A DNA stretch of 64,000 bases from Rhodanobacter denitrificans (lineage in GTDB: Bacteria > Pseudomonadota > Gammaproteobacteria > Xanthomonadales > Rhodanobacteraceae): the NCBI RefSeq assembly GCF_000230695.2, contig NC_020541.1, positions 4,154,001 to 4,218,000 on the forward strand. Reading direction: 5' to 3'. Under the pieces are notes generated by a model that saw only the letters and a list, made by a program, of their open reading frames with translations, was not told the DNA's origin and did not search any database. A program made the translations under genes and the position numbers. Positions 51,812-61,136 of the stretch are shown in pieces. Each line of letters starts with the position of its first letter. Positions within the stretch are counted from its first letter, which is position 1.

Positions 51812-53299
51812 TCAGCGGACGCCGTCACCCTGGCGCTTGCGCTCCATCCGGCGCAGGAACTCCCGCATCACGCGCAGATACAGCTCCTCGCCGAGGTAGG
51901 CGTCCTCGACGCCGGCGTCGATCGACGGGTTGTCGTTCACCTCGATCACCACCGGCTTGCTGCCGACCTGCTTCAGGTCGACACCGTAGAGACCGTCGCC
52001 GATCGGCTGGGTCGCCTTCAGCGCCAGCTTGACCACCGCCGCCGGCGCCTCCTTCAGCGCGATGGTCTCGAAGCCGCCGGATTTTGCCGTGCCCTTGGCA
52101 CCGTGGTTGTAGATCTGCCAGTGGCCGCGCGACATGTAGTATTTGCAGGCGTAGATCGGCTCGCGATTGAGTACGCCGATGCGCCAGTCGAACTCGGTGT
52201 AGACGTATTCCTGCGCCAGCAGCAGCGCACTGTGCTGGAACAGGCCGCTGGCCGCGTGTGCCAGCGCGTCCTCGTCCTCGACCTTGACCACGCCGCGCGA
52301 GAACGAGCCGTCCGGGATCTTCAGCACCAGCGGGAAGCCGAGCCGGGCCACCACTTCCTTCATGCCCTTGCTGTCGTCGCGGTAGAGGATTTCCGTACGG
52401 GGGACAGCCAGCTTGCGCGAGACCATCAGGTCGTTGAGGTAGATCTTGTTGGTGCAGCGCAGGATCGAGCTGGGGTCGTCGATCACCACCATGCCTTCCT
52501 TCTCGGCGCGGTGGGCGAAGCGGTAGGTGTGGTTGTCGGACGCGGTGGTCTCGCGGATAAACAGGCCGTCGTATTCGGCCAGGCGCTGGTAGTCGTTCTT
52601 GCCGATCGGGTCGACCTCGATGCCGAGCTCCCTGCCGGCGGCGACGAAGGACTTCAGCGCCTTCTTGTTCGACGGTGGCATCTGCTCCTTCGGGTCGACC
52701 AGCATCGCCAGGTCGTAGCGGAACTGGCGCCGCGCGCGCGGCTTGCGCCACAGCTTGCGCGAGAAGCGGTCGAGCTCCTCGGCGAACGCGTCCTCCTGGG
52801 TGTCGACCAGGGTGTGCAGGCCGACCGGCTTGATCGAGCTGACCTGCCACACGCGGTCGCGCTCGAACTCGATGCGCAGCAGCGGGCAGGGGAACATTTC
52901 GAACACCTGCCGGGCCAGGTCCTGCAGCGCCGGGTAGGCCGTCTCGCCAAAATAGACCAGGGTGCCGAAATCGGTGGTGTCGCGGCCGCCGGCCGGCAGG
53001 AAGTGGGTGAGCTTCTGGTTGAGGTCGTCGATGTCCAGGCCGTACAGCGAGCGCCGGCGCAGGTCGTTCACCGTGCGCACCGACGGCATCACCTTGTGCC
53101 CGCGCGCCTCGGCCAGCAGCGACACGTAGTAGCCGGTGCCCAGGTACTTGTAGCTGCGGCACAGGTTGATCACGTGGGTGCGTTCGTCGTCGCCGCCGAC
53201 CGGCTTGCGCAGATAGTCCATCGCGCTCATCACGTCGACGGACGGGTAGTACGAACTCCAGTCGGAAGCTTTTTCGACAACGATGACCAGACGGGTCAT
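51812..53299 (-). CDS. RimK-like ATP-grasp ligase with RLAN domain
   Basis: A protein of 495 residues. The N-terminal part, with LVIVVEKASDWSSYYPSVDVMSA and SYKYLGTGYYVSLLAEARGHKVMPS, is the RLAN domain found before some RimK-like ligases. The ATP-grasp domain from about 280 on has YLNDLMVSRKLAVPRTEIL, FPLVLKIPDGSFSRGVVKV and VIEVNDNPSIDAGVEDAYLG, which supplies the metal-binding Glu and Asn. Such enzymes add amino acids to peptides or proteins; the substrate is unknown. A GNAT gene is divergent from it, a pairing seen in relatives. Confidence 0.88.
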   Translation of the reverse strand: MTRLVIVVEKASDWSSYYPSVDVMSAMDYLRKPVGGDDERTHVINLCRSYKYLGTGYYVSLLAEARGHKVMPSVRTVNDLRRRSLYGLDIDDLNQKLTHFLPAGGRDTTDFGTLVYFGETAYPALQDLARQVFEMFPCPLLRIEFERDRVWQVSSIKPVGLHTLVDTQEDAFAEELDRFSRKLWRKPRARRQFRYDLAMLVDPKEQMPPSNKKALKSFVAAGRELGIEVDPIGKNDYQRLAEYDGLFIRETTASDNHTYRFAHRAEKEGMVVIDDPSSILRCTNKIYLNDLMVSRKLAVPRTEILYRDDSKGMKEVVARLGFPLVLKIPDGSFSRGVVKVEDEDALAHAASGLFQHSALLLAQEYVYTEFDWRIGVLNREPIYACKYYMSRGHWQIYNHGAKGTAKSGGFETIALKEAPAAVVKLALKATQPIGDGLYGVDLKQVGSKPVVIEVNDNPSIDAGVEDAYLGEELYLRVMREFLRRMERKRQGDGVR

Positions 53300-53490
53300 G
53301 GCACCACTCGGGCGATACGGCGATGGCGGGCCGCCCCGGCGCAGCGTGGGGCAGGGCGTGCAAAACGCGCAGTTTGGCACAGCGCCGGCACGGCACAAGG
53401 GCACGCGCTGAAGGGCGAGTGAACGGCACCGGCGCGGCGCGGCAAGGCGGAATCGCCCGCATCGGCGCGGCTGCCTGCTAGAGTCCGCGC

Positions 53491-54024
53491 GTGCCGACCG
53501 CCCTGCCCCCGCCATCCCCCGCCCACGGCCGCCGCATCGCCGCGGGACCGGCCGACCTGCCGTCGGCAACCAGCGGCCCGCGCGTGCGCCGCGCCGCCGC
53601 ATCCGACCTGGACGAGCTGGTCGCGCTGGAACAACGCAGCTTCAGCAGCGACCGGCTGAGCCGTGCGCAATACCGCCGCCACCTGGACAGCGACTCCGCC
53701 CTGGTACTGGTGGCCAGCGCCAACCATCACCTTTTCCTCGGCAGCGCCGTGCTGTTCTTCCGCAAGCGCAGCGCGGTGGCCCGCCTGTACTCGCTGGCCA
53801 CCGCGCCGGAGGCACGCGGCCAGGGCGTCGGTGCCGCGCTGCTGGCCGCGGTGGCCGACGCCGCGCGGCGCCGCGGCTCGCGCGCACTGAAACTGGAAGT
53901 GCGCACCGACAACGCCGCCGCGATCCGGCTGTACGAACGCCACGGCTTCCGCCGCATCGCCCGCTACGCGCGCTACTACGAAGACGGCGCCGATGCCTGG
54001 CGCTACGAGCAGACGCTCGACTGA
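53491..54024 (+). CDS. GNAT family N-acetyltransferase (RimI-like)
   Basis: A protein of 177 residues. After a Pro/Ala-rich leader of about 30 residues comes VRRAAASDLDELVALEQRSF. The acetyl-CoA signature LATAPEARGQGVGAALLAAV is at about 102-121, with DNAAAIRLYERHGFRRIARY near the end, as in RimI-type N-acetyltransferases. The start is a GTG at 53491. It lies divergent from the RLAN/RimK-like gene, so the two may modify the same peptide. The target is unknown. Confidence 0.87.
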   Translation: MPTALPPPSPAHGRRIAAGPADLPSATSGPRVRRAAASDLDELVALEQRSFSSDRLSRAQYRRHLDSDSALVLVASANHHLFLGSAVLFFRKRSAVARLYSLATAPEARGQGVGAALLAAVADAARRRGSRALKLEVRTDNAAAIRLYERHGFRRIARYARYYEDGADAWRYEQTLD

Positions 54025-54259
54025 CCCGCGCGACGGTGCGCCAGATCGGCCTTGCGCGGCCTGATGTACATCAGGTCGCGCGAGGCCCGGCGCCGGCACA
54101 ATGGCGGGGATGTCGGCGGCGTGGTTGGCCGGGGCCGCGGCGACCGTGCCGCGGTTTCCCGCGCGCCACGCGCTGCCGGCAAGCGGCAGCTGCCGACCGC
54201 TCCGGATGCACGCACCCGTCCGGTGCCGGCGGTGCGGCCGCTTCCGCAACGGAACCCCG

Positions 54260-55252
54260 ATGGCCGCCACCGCGCAAGCACAACCGAACATCGCCCTGGT
54301 CAAATACTGGGGCAAGCGCGACACGAGGTTGAACCTGCCGGTCACCGGCTCCCTGTCGATCACCCTGGACGCGCTGTGGACGCGCACCCGGATCGAGTTC
54401 GATGCGTCGCTGCGGCATGACGAGCTGCGCCTGAACGGGAAGGAGGACCCGGCAACGCTGGCCCGGGCCAGCGCCTGCCTGGATCTGCTGCGGCGGCGCG
54501 CCGGCACCACGCAGCGCGCGCGAATCGACACGCGCAACAATTTCCCCACCGCGGCGGGACTGGCTTCCTCGGCATCCGGCTTCGCGGCGCTGGTGGTGGC
54601 GGCCGACGCCGCGCTCGGCCTCACGCTGGATCGCCGGACCCTGTCCATGCTGGCCCGGCAGGGTTCGGGTTCGGCGGCGCGCTCGCTGTTCGGCGGCTTC
54701 GTCAGCATGGCCGCGGGCCAGCGCGACGACGGCGCGGACGCGGTCGCGCAACCCCTGCTCGGCGCCGCCGCATGGCCGCTGGCGGTGGTCGTCGCGGTGA
54801 CCTCGGACCGCCGCAAGCACGTCGGCTCGGGCGCCGGCATGGAGCGCAGCCGCCGCACGTCGCCGTTCTACCCGGCGTGGGTGGACAGCGCGGCGGCGGA
54901 CCTGGCGGCCGCGCAGCGCGCGGTGCAGGCGCGCGACTTTGCCGCGTTGGCCGAGCTGAGCGAACACAACTGTCTGAAGATGCATGCAGTGATGCAGTCC
55001 AGCCGGCCGCCGCTGCTGTACTGGAACGGCGCCACCGTCGACTGCATGCAGCGCATTCGCGCCTTGCGCGAGGACGCGGGCGAGCAGGTCTTCTTCACGG
55101 TCGATGCCGGCGCCCAGGTGAAGGCCGTCTGCACGCCGGACGCGGCGCCCCGGGTCGCCGCCGCGCTGGCCGAGTTGCCCGGCGTCGCCCAGGTGCTGAG
55201 CAGCCGCCTGGGCGAAGGTGCGCGGCGGCTCGACGACAGCGAGGCGCCCTGA
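54260..55252 (+). CDS. mvaD: Diphosphomevalonate decarboxylase
   Basis: It converts mevalonate 5-diphosphate to isopentenyl diphosphate with ATP. The product has 330 residues of the GHMP kinase fold. QPNIALVKYWGKRDTRLNLP is at about 8-27, SLSITLDALWT follows, and the phosphate loop FPTAAGLASSASGFAALV is at about 95-112. SGSAARSLFGGFV and FFTVDAGAQVKAVC are also typical. The ATG at 54260 gives the usual family start; the frame is open upstream by 53 codons. The stop overlaps the next gene (TGATG). Confidence 0.94.
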   Translation: MAATAQAQPNIALVKYWGKRDTRLNLPVTGSLSITLDALWTRTRIEFDASLRHDELRLNGKEDPATLARASACLDLLRRRAGTTQRARIDTRNNFPTAAGLASSASGFAALVVAADAALGLTLDRRTLSMLARQGSGSAARSLFGGFVSMAAGQRDDGADAVAQPLLGAAAWPLAVVVAVTSDRRKHVGSGAGMERSRRTSPFYPAWVDSAAADLAAAQRAVQARDFAALAELSEHNCLKMHAVMQSSRPPLLYWNGATVDCMQRIRALREDAGEQVFFTVDAGAQVKAVCTPDAAPRVAAALAELPGVAQVLSSRLGEGARRLDDSEAP

Positions 55253-56271
55253 TGCGCGTACTGGCTACGGCGCCGGGCAAGCTGGTGATCGCCGGCGAGT
55301 ACGCGGTGCTGGAGGGCGCCCCCGCGCTGGTCCTGGCGATCGACCGGCAGGCACGCGTGACGCTGGAAGACACCGACGGCAGCGATTACGAGATCACGGC
55401 GCCCGGGCTCGGCATCGATGCCGCGCACGGCCGGCTGGATGCGGCCGGGCGGATCGCCTGGCCGGCGCTGGATGCGGCGGCGAGCGCACCGCTGCGGCTG
55501 GTCGGCGCCATCCTGGAAACGCTCGGCGCGGAGGACCGGCCGCCGCCGTTTCGCGCCAGCCTGGACACCCGCGCGTTCCATGCCGGCAGCGATGGCCGGC
55601 GCAAGCTCGGCCTGGGTTCCAGCGCGGCGCTGACGGTGGCGCTGGCCAGCGCGATCGGCACGCTGGGCCGGCGCGGCGTGCCGTCCCTCGACACGCTGCT
55701 CGCGGCACACCGCCGGGCGCAGGATGGCTACGGCAGCGGATTGGACGTCGCCGCCAGCCTGACCGGCGGCCTGCTGCTCTACCGGCTGCACGACGGGCAG
55801 CCGCGGATCGCGCCGGCGACATGGCCGCAAGGGCTGGCGTGGTGCTGCGTGTGGACTGGCCGGCCGGCCTCGACCGGACTCTTCCTGCAGCGGCTGGCCG
55901 CCTGGCGCGCGCAGGCGCCGGCGCGCCACGCCGCGGCGATGCGCGAGCTCGGCGACTGCGCCACGGCCGCCGCCGGCGCAACCAGTGCGGCCGCGCTGCT
56001 CGAGGCGGTCGCCGCTTGCGCCCAGGCGCTGGAGCGACTGGGCGCGGCCAGCGGCCTGGACATTTTCAGCCCCGAGCACCGCGCGCTGGCCGCGCTGGCG
56101 GCGCGCCTGGGGGTTGCCTACAAGACCTGCGGCGCCGGCGGCGGCGACATCGGCATCGCGCTGGCCACCGACGCTGCGCGCCTGCAAGCCTTCCGGCGGG
56201 CCGCCAGCGCCGCCGGCTTTCCCGTGCTCGACCTGCACCCGGCCGCCGCCGCCAGCGTGCAGGCGCACTGA
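55252..56271 (+). CDS. mvaK2: Phosphomevalonate kinase (GHMP kinase)
   Basis: It most likely phosphorylates mevalonate 5-phosphate. The product has 339 residues. ATAPGKLVIAGEYAVLEGAPALVLAID at about 5-31 matches phosphomevalonate kinases, the GHMP loop KLGLGSSAALTVALA is at about 118-132, and KTCGAGGGDIGIAL near the end is the third GHMP motif. It overlaps mvaD by one base. Since mevalonate kinase and the decarboxylase are encoded beside it, the phosphomevalonate step is the one left for this gene. Confidence 0.87.
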   Translation: MRVLATAPGKLVIAGEYAVLEGAPALVLAIDRQARVTLEDTDGSDYEITAPGLGIDAAHGRLDAAGRIAWPALDAAASAPLRLVGAILETLGAEDRPPPFRASLDTRAFHAGSDGRRKLGLGSSAALTVALASAIGTLGRRGVPSLDTLLAAHRRAQDGYGSGLDVAASLTGGLLLYRLHDGQPRIAPATWPQGLAWCCVWTGRPASTGLFLQRLAAWRAQAPARHAAAMRELGDCATAAAGATSAAALLEAVAACAQALERLGAASGLDIFSPEHRALAALAARLGVAYKTCGAGGGDIGIALATDAARLQAFRRAASAAGFPVLDLHPAAAASVQAH

Positions 56272-56299
56272 TTCGTCCGACCTATCCAGGAAAACCCAC

Positions 56300-58645
56300 G
56301 TGGACTCGTTACCCGCAACCGGCCAGGCCGACTCGCCTGCCGCAACCCCGGCCGACGACACGCCGTGCGATCGCGCGGCGAGTGCGCCCGAGCATCCCGC
56401 CCGCCTGCCCGGCTTCCATCGGCTGGCGGTGACCGAGCGGCTGCAGCTGCTGCGCAGCCGCGGGCTGCTGACGCAGGCCGACCACCGCGCGCTGACCAGC
56501 GGTGCGCAGCGGCTGGAGCCGGCGCAGGCCGACAAGATGATCGAGAACGTCATCGGCGTGATGGGGCTGCCGGTCGGGCTGGGCCTGAATTTCCTGATCA
56601 ACGGCAAGGACTACGTGGTGCCGCTGGTGGTCGAGGAGCCGTCGATCGTGGCCGCGCTGAGCGCCGCCGCCAAACTGGTGCGAGGCTGCGGCGGCTTCAC
56701 CACCGCGAGCGACCGGCCCCTGCTGATCGGCCAGGTCCAGCTGACCGGCCTGGCCCACTCGGGCAAGGCGCGCACGGCCTTGCTGCAGCGGCGCGACGAG
56801 ATCATCAACCTGGCCAACAGCCTGCACCCGAACATGGTCGCACGCGGCGGCGGCGTGGCGGACGTCGAGGTGCTGATCCACGCCGCGCCGGACGGCGGCC
56901 CCGACATGCTGGTGCTGCACCTGCTGGTCGACACCTGCGACGCGATGGGCGCCAACCTGGTTAACACGATGTGCGAGGGCGTGGCCCCGTTGGCCGAGGC
57001 GATCACCGGCGGCAAGGCCTGCCTGCGCATCCTGTCCAACCTGACCGACCGGGCGCTGGTGCGCGCCAGCGCGGTGATCCCGGCGCATGCGCTGGCCGGC
57101 AAGGGCCACGACGGCGGGCAGGTGCGCGACGGCATCATCCTGGCCAACGACCTGGCCCTGGTCGACCCGTATCGCGCCGCGACCCACAACAAGGGCGTCA
57201 TGAACGGCGTGGATGCAGTGGCGCTGGCCACCGGCAACGACTGGCGCGCGCTGGAGGCGGCGGTGCACGCCTACGCCGCGCGCGGTCAGGGTTATCGCGC
57301 GCTGACCCGCTGGTCGCGCAACGCGCAGGGCGATCTGGTCGGCAGCATCGAGCTGCCGCTCAAGGTCGGCACCGTGGGCGGTTCGCTGCAGGCCAACCCG
57401 ATGGTGGCGATCAACCATCGTTTGCTGGGTTCGCCCGGCGCGCGCGAGCTCGCCGAGGTGATGGCCGCCGTCGGCCTGGCGCAGAACTTCTCCGCCTTGC
57501 GGGCGCTGGTCACCGACGGCATCCAGCAAGGCCACATGACCCTGCACGCGCGCAGCGTGGCGATGGCGGCCGGCGCCACGCCGCCGATGTTCGAGCAGGT
57601 GGTGGAACGCCTGCTGGCCGACGGCGAGATCAAGCTGTGGAAGGCGCAACTGATCGTGGCCGAGCTGGGCGGGCAGGCGGCGCCGGGGCAAGCTGCCAGC
57701 GGCCACCCGCGGGCGGCCGGCACGCAGGAATGGGCGGCCGGCCACGGCAAGGTGATCCTGCTCGGCGAACACGCCGTGGTATACGGCCGCCACGCAATCG
57801 CCGCGCCGTTGCCGCTGGCGATCCGCGCGCGCGTGGAGGACGCCCGCGACGGCACCACGCTGCTGATCCCGCGCTGGGGCATCGAGCAACGCCTGCCGCA
57901 GCAGCCGGCGCACCCGGGTTCCTTCCTGCAGTCCCTGACGCTGCTGCTGGAGCGTCTCGGCCTGGACCGGCGCGCGCTGCGCATCCAGGTGGCGCCGGAG
58001 ATGCCCCGGGCGATGGGCCTGGGCGGCTCGGCGGCGCTGGCGGTGGCGGTGATCCGCGCACTCGACCGGCACTGCGCGCTGGGCCTCGACGACGCCAGCG
58101 TCTGCGCGCTCGCCTTCGAGTGCGAGACGATCGCCCACGGCACGCCCTCGGGCATCGACAACACGGTCGCCACCCACGGCGAGGCGCTGCTGTACCGGCG
58201 CGGCGAGCCGGCGACGATCCGCCCGCTTGCGCTGAAACAGCCGCTGCCGCTGGTGATCGGCCTGAGCGGCAGCGAGAGCCTGACCGCCAGGATGGTGGCG
58301 CGCGTGCGTCAGGCGTGGCGGCAGCATCCGGCGCGATACGAACGCATCTTCGACGAAATCGACGTGCTGACCCGGCACGCGCTCGACGCGCTGCAAGCCC
58401 ACGACCTGGGCGAACTCGGCGAACTGATGAACATCTGCCAGGGTCAGTTGAACGCGCTGCAGGTGTCCAGCCGCGAGATCGAGGAACTGGTCCAGCTGGC
58501 ACGCGAGCACGGCGCGCTGGGCGCCAAGTTGACCGGCGGCGGCGGTGGCGGCGCGGTGATCGCGCTGTGCCCCGACGGCGGCGCGCGCGTGGTCCGGGCG
58601 ATGCGCGACGCCGGCTACCAGGCGCTGGAGGTGTCCTTTGGCTGA
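56300..58645 (+). CDS. Fusion protein: class II HMG-CoA reductase + mevalonate kinase
   Basis: One uninterrupted frame of 781 residues encodes two successive enzymes of the mevalonate pathway. Residues about 36-455 are a class II (bacterial) HMG-CoA reductase: ENVIGVMGLPVGLGLNFLING, TCDAMGANLVNTMCEG with the catalytic Asp region, and a C-terminal GHMTLHARS with the catalytic His. A linker of about 25 residues follows (PGQAASGHPRAAGTQEW). Residues about 480-775 are a mevalonate kinase: GHGKVILLGEHAVVYGRHAI, the phosphate loop MGLGGSAALAVAVIRAL, and TGGGGGGAVIAL. The start is a GTG at 56300 after CCAGG. Both halves keep their motifs. Confidence 0.9.
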   Translation: MDSLPATGQADSPAATPADDTPCDRAASAPEHPARLPGFHRLAVTERLQLLRSRGLLTQADHRALTSGAQRLEPAQADKMIENVIGVMGLPVGLGLNFLINGKDYVVPLVVEEPSIVAALSAAAKLVRGCGGFTTASDRPLLIGQVQLTGLAHSGKARTALLQRRDEIINLANSLHPNMVARGGGVADVEVLIHAAPDGGPDMLVLHLLVDTCDAMGANLVNTMCEGVAPLAEAITGGKACLRILSNLTDRALVRASAVIPAHALAGKGHDGGQVRDGIILANDLALVDPYRAATHNKGVMNGVDAVALATGNDWRALEAAVHAYAARGQGYRALTRWSRNAQGDLVGSIELPLKVGTVGGSLQANPMVAINHRLLGSPGARELAEVMAAVGLAQNFSALRALVTDGIQQGHMTLHARSVAMAAGATPPMFEQVVERLLADGEIKLWKAQLIVAELGGQAAPGQAASGHPRAAGTQEWAAGHGKVILLGEHAVVYGRHAIAAPLPLAIRARVEDARDGTTLLIPRWGIEQRLPQQPAHPGSFLQSLTLLLERLGLDRRALRIQVAPEMPRAMGLGGSAALAVAVIRALDRHCALGLDDASVCALAFECETIAHGTPSGIDNTVATHGEALLYRRGEPATIRPLALKQPLPLVIGLSGSESLTARMVARVRQAWRQHPARYERIFDEIDVLTRHALDALQAHDLGELGELMNICQGQLNALQVSSREIEELVQLAREHGALGAKLTGGGGGGAVIALCPDGGARVVRAMRDAGYQALEVSFG

Positions 58646-59225
58646 CGCGACGCCACGCCACCCCACGGTCTCCTCCGAAGCCGAGCGGCTGATCCTGGTC
58701 GACGCCGACGATCGCGCGGTCGGCTACGCCAGCAAGGCGGCCGCCCACGATGGCCGCGGCCAGCGCCATCGCGCCTTCTCGCTGTTCATCTTCAACGGGC
58801 ACGGCGAGTTGCTGCTGCAGCAGCGCAGCCGCAGCAAGCGGCTGTGGCCCGGTTACTGGGCCAACAGCTGCTGCAGCCACCCGCGCCAGGGCGAAAGCAT
58901 GGAGCAGGCCACCGAACGACGCCTGCAGCAGGAGCTGGGCATGCGCTGCCCGCTGCGTTACCTGTTCAAGTTCGAATACCAGGCCGATTACCGCGACCTC
59001 GGCGCCGAACACGAACTGTGCTGGGTCTACGCCGGCACCTGCACGCAGCCGGTGCGCGCCAATGCCACGGAAGTCGAGGCCTGGCGCTTCGTCGCGCCGG
59101 CCGCACTCGATCGCGAGATCGCCCGCTGCCCGGAGCGCTTCACGCCCTGGCTGAAGCTCGAATGGGCGCAACTGCGCCAGGGCCTGGCGCTGTCGGCTTA
59201 CCTCAGCCCCCCAGCGGGTGGCTGA
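58638..59225 (+). CDS. idi: Isopentenyl-diphosphate delta-isomerase, type I
   Basis: It interconverts isopentenyl and dimethylallyl diphosphate. The product has 195 residues with a Nudix fold. RHRAFSLFIFNGHGELLLQQRS is at about 43-64. WPGYWANSCCSHPRQGE at about 69-85 has the catalytic Cys and metal-binding His. ATERRLQQELGM is the Nudix-like helix, and EHELCWVYAG holds the second-site Glu. The TTG at 58638 follows GGAGGT by five bases and overlaps the fusion gene. Its end overlaps a convergent gene by 23 bp. Confidence 0.95.
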   Translation: MADATPRHPTVSSEAERLILVDADDRAVGYASKAAAHDGRGQRHRAFSLFIFNGHGELLLQQRSRSKRLWPGYWANSCCSHPRQGESMEQATERRLQQELGMRCPLRYLFKFEYQADYRDLGAEHELCWVYAGTCTQPVRANATEVEAWRFVAPAALDREIARCPERFTPWLKLEWAQLRQGLALSAYLSPPAGG

Positions 59226-59892
59226 TTTTCTCCGCGGTCGCGGCATCCGGCCGCGCCACCAGCGCGCCGGTGCGCATCAGGCTCACCGCGTAATGCCCGC
59301 CATCGACCAGCGGCAGGAACGCACCGCTGCCGTAGACGGTATCGATTTCCGGCACCCAGCGCGGGTACTGCTTTTTCAGGTTGAGCAGGTCGAACGCGCC
59401 GGCTTCGTCGAAGCCGATCACCGTGCGCGGCGCCTGGGCCTCCTGCGCGGGATCGTCGTAGCGGCCGGACAGCCGGTCGAGCCGGTACAGCGGCGGCACG
59501 CCGGCCAGCAGCGCGGGCAGCTTCCACTTCAGCACGATCGCCTCGACACGCCAGGCGTCGCCGGCCAGCTGCAGCCGGCGCGTGCTGCCGTCGGGCCAGC
59601 TGAGGGTCAGCACCCAGCGCTGCGGCGACAGGATGTGCGCGTCGATCTCGACCACCGGCGCCTCCTCGCCAAGCAGCCGGTAGCCGCGCAGCGCACAGCC
59701 GGCACCGGCCAGCAGCAGGGTCAGTGCGAAGGCGCCCACGCACAGCAGCGCACGCCAGCTGGCGGCCAGATGCCGGCCGCCGTGCAGGCGCTGGCGCAGG
59801 GCCACCAGCTGCACCAGGGTGATCAATGCAAACACCGCCGCCAGCACCAGCAGCACGGTCATCGGCATGCGCAGCAGCGCACTCCAGTCCAT
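59203..59892 (-). CDS. Membrane protein of unknown function
   Basis: A protein of 229 residues with two N-terminal membrane helices (MTVLLVLAAVFALITLVQLVAL, then ALLCVGAFALTLLLAGAGC) and a beta-rich domain of about 150 residues. That domain contains RWVLTLSWPDGSTRRLQLAGDAW and ends in GHYAVSLMRTGALVARPD. No family can be named with confidence. The start MDWSALLRMP at 59892 follows GAGGTGA; the frame is open upstream. Its 3' end overlaps idi on the other strand. Confidence 0.72.
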   Translation of the reverse strand: MDWSALLRMPMTVLLVLAAVFALITLVQLVALRQRLHGGRHLAASWRALLCVGAFALTLLLAGAGCALRGYRLLGEEAPVVEIDAHILSPQRWVLTLSWPDGSTRRLQLAGDAWRVEAIVLKWKLPALLAGVPPLYRLDRLSGRYDDPAQEAQAPRTVIGFDEAGAFDLLNLKKQYPRWVPEIDTVYGSGAFLPLVDGGHYAVSLMRTGALVARPDAATAEKISHPLGG

Positions 59893-60003
59893 CGTCGTCA
59901 CCTCGTCCCCGCGTCGTGCGATTCGTGCGCGCATCATAGCGGCGATGCCGCGGCCGAGCCGGCGCGGCTCGCTATACTGCACCCGTCCCCAGGAATCCCG
60001 ACC

Positions 60004-60180
60004 ATGCGCCGATCCTTCTTGCTGCTGCCGCTCTGCCTCGCCCTCGCCACGCTTGCCGGCTGCGGCAACAAGGGACCGCTGGTGCTGCCGAGCCAGCCCG
60101 CCGCCGCGTCGACCACGGTACAGCCGGCCGCGCCCGCGCTGCCGGCCAGCGTCGACGAACCGGCGCCCGGCCAGCACTGA
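60004..60180 (+). CDS. lptM: LptM (YifL) family lipoprotein
   Basis: A small lipoprotein of 58 residues. The signal peptide ends in LATLAGC (Cys20), followed by the family signature GNKGPLVLP. In E. coli the homologue helps assembly of the LptDE lipopolysaccharide translocon. The rest is an Ala/Pro-rich tail. It lies just before dapF, the same order as in E. coli (yifL-dapF-yigA-xerC). Confidence 0.9.
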   Translation: MRRSFLLLPLCLALATLAGCGNKGPLVLPSQPAAASTTVQPAAPALPASVDEPAPGQH

Positions 60181-60193
60181 GCCGCAGCCGCCC

Positions 60194-61042
60194 ATGCAGC
60201 TGCGTTTCTCGAAGATGCACGGCATCGGCAACGACTTCGTCGTGCTGGATTGTCGGCAACGCGCGTTTCCGCTGGATGCGGCGCAGATCCGCGCGCTGGC
60301 CGACCGCCATACCGGCGTGGGCTTCGACCAGCTGCTCAGCGTGGAGCCGGCGCGCAGCCCGGACGGCGCGTTCTACTACGGCATCTGGAACGCCGACGGC
60401 TCGCCGTCCGGCCAGTGCGGCAACGGCGTGCGCTGCGTGGCGGCGTGGCTGCACCGCGCCGGCGCGCTGGCGATCGGCAAGGACGTGGCGATCGAGAGTC
60501 CGTCCGGTCCGGTGACGGTGCGCCTGCTCGGCGCGCACGAAGTCGCCGTGGACATGGGCGAGCCGGTGTTCGAGCCCAGGCGGATCCCGTTCGCGGCCGA
60601 CGCCGCAGCCGATCGCTACGCGATCGACGCGGCCGGCGAGACACTGGACATCGGCGCGGTGTCGATGGGCAACCCGCATGCGGTGGTCACGGTGGACGAC
60701 CTCGCCGACCCCGTGCTGGCGCGGCTGGGCCCGCTGCTGACCAGCCACCCACGCTTCGCCCAGGGCGCCAACGCCGGCTTCGTGCAGCGGCTGGACCGCC
60801 GCCATCTGCGCCTGCGCGTGCACGAACGCGGCGCCGGCTGGACCCTGGCCTGCGGCACCGGCGCCTGCGCCGCGATGGCGGTGCTGCGCCGGCGCGGCGA
60901 GGTCGATGCCACGGTGGCGGTCGAGTTGCCCGGCGGCACGCTGCGCATCGACTGGGCCGGCCCCGGCCACACCTTGTGGATGACCGGCCCGGCCGCGTTC
61001 GCGTTCGAGGGCGAATGGCCGGTTCCGGCCACCAGCCCCTGA
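60194..61042 (+). CDS. dapF: Diaminopimelate epimerase
   Basis: It converts LL- to meso-diaminopimelate for peptidoglycan and lysine. The product has 282 residues. KMHGIGNDFVVLD is at about 7-19. The two catalytic Cys are in GQCGNGVRCVA at about 73-83 and in LACGTGACAAM at about 218-228. VSMGNPHAVV is in the middle. It starts 13 bp after lptM. Confidence 0.97.
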   Translation: MQLRFSKMHGIGNDFVVLDCRQRAFPLDAAQIRALADRHTGVGFDQLLSVEPARSPDGAFYYGIWNADGSPSGQCGNGVRCVAAWLHRAGALAIGKDVAIESPSGPVTVRLLGAHEVAVDMGEPVFEPRRIPFAADAAADRYAIDAAGETLDIGAVSMGNPHAVVTVDDLADPVLARLGPLLTSHPRFAQGANAGFVQRLDRRHLRLRVHERGAGWTLACGTGACAAMAVLRRRGEVDATVAVELPGGTLRIDWAGPGHTLWMTGPAAFAFEGEWPVPATSP

Positions 61043-61136
61043 CGCGGCGGTTGAAGCGCGCCCGCGTCCATCGCACACTCCGGCCGGACGGCGCGCCTTC
61101 TTCGCGTACCGCGCAACGGTTCGAGGATTTCCGCGC

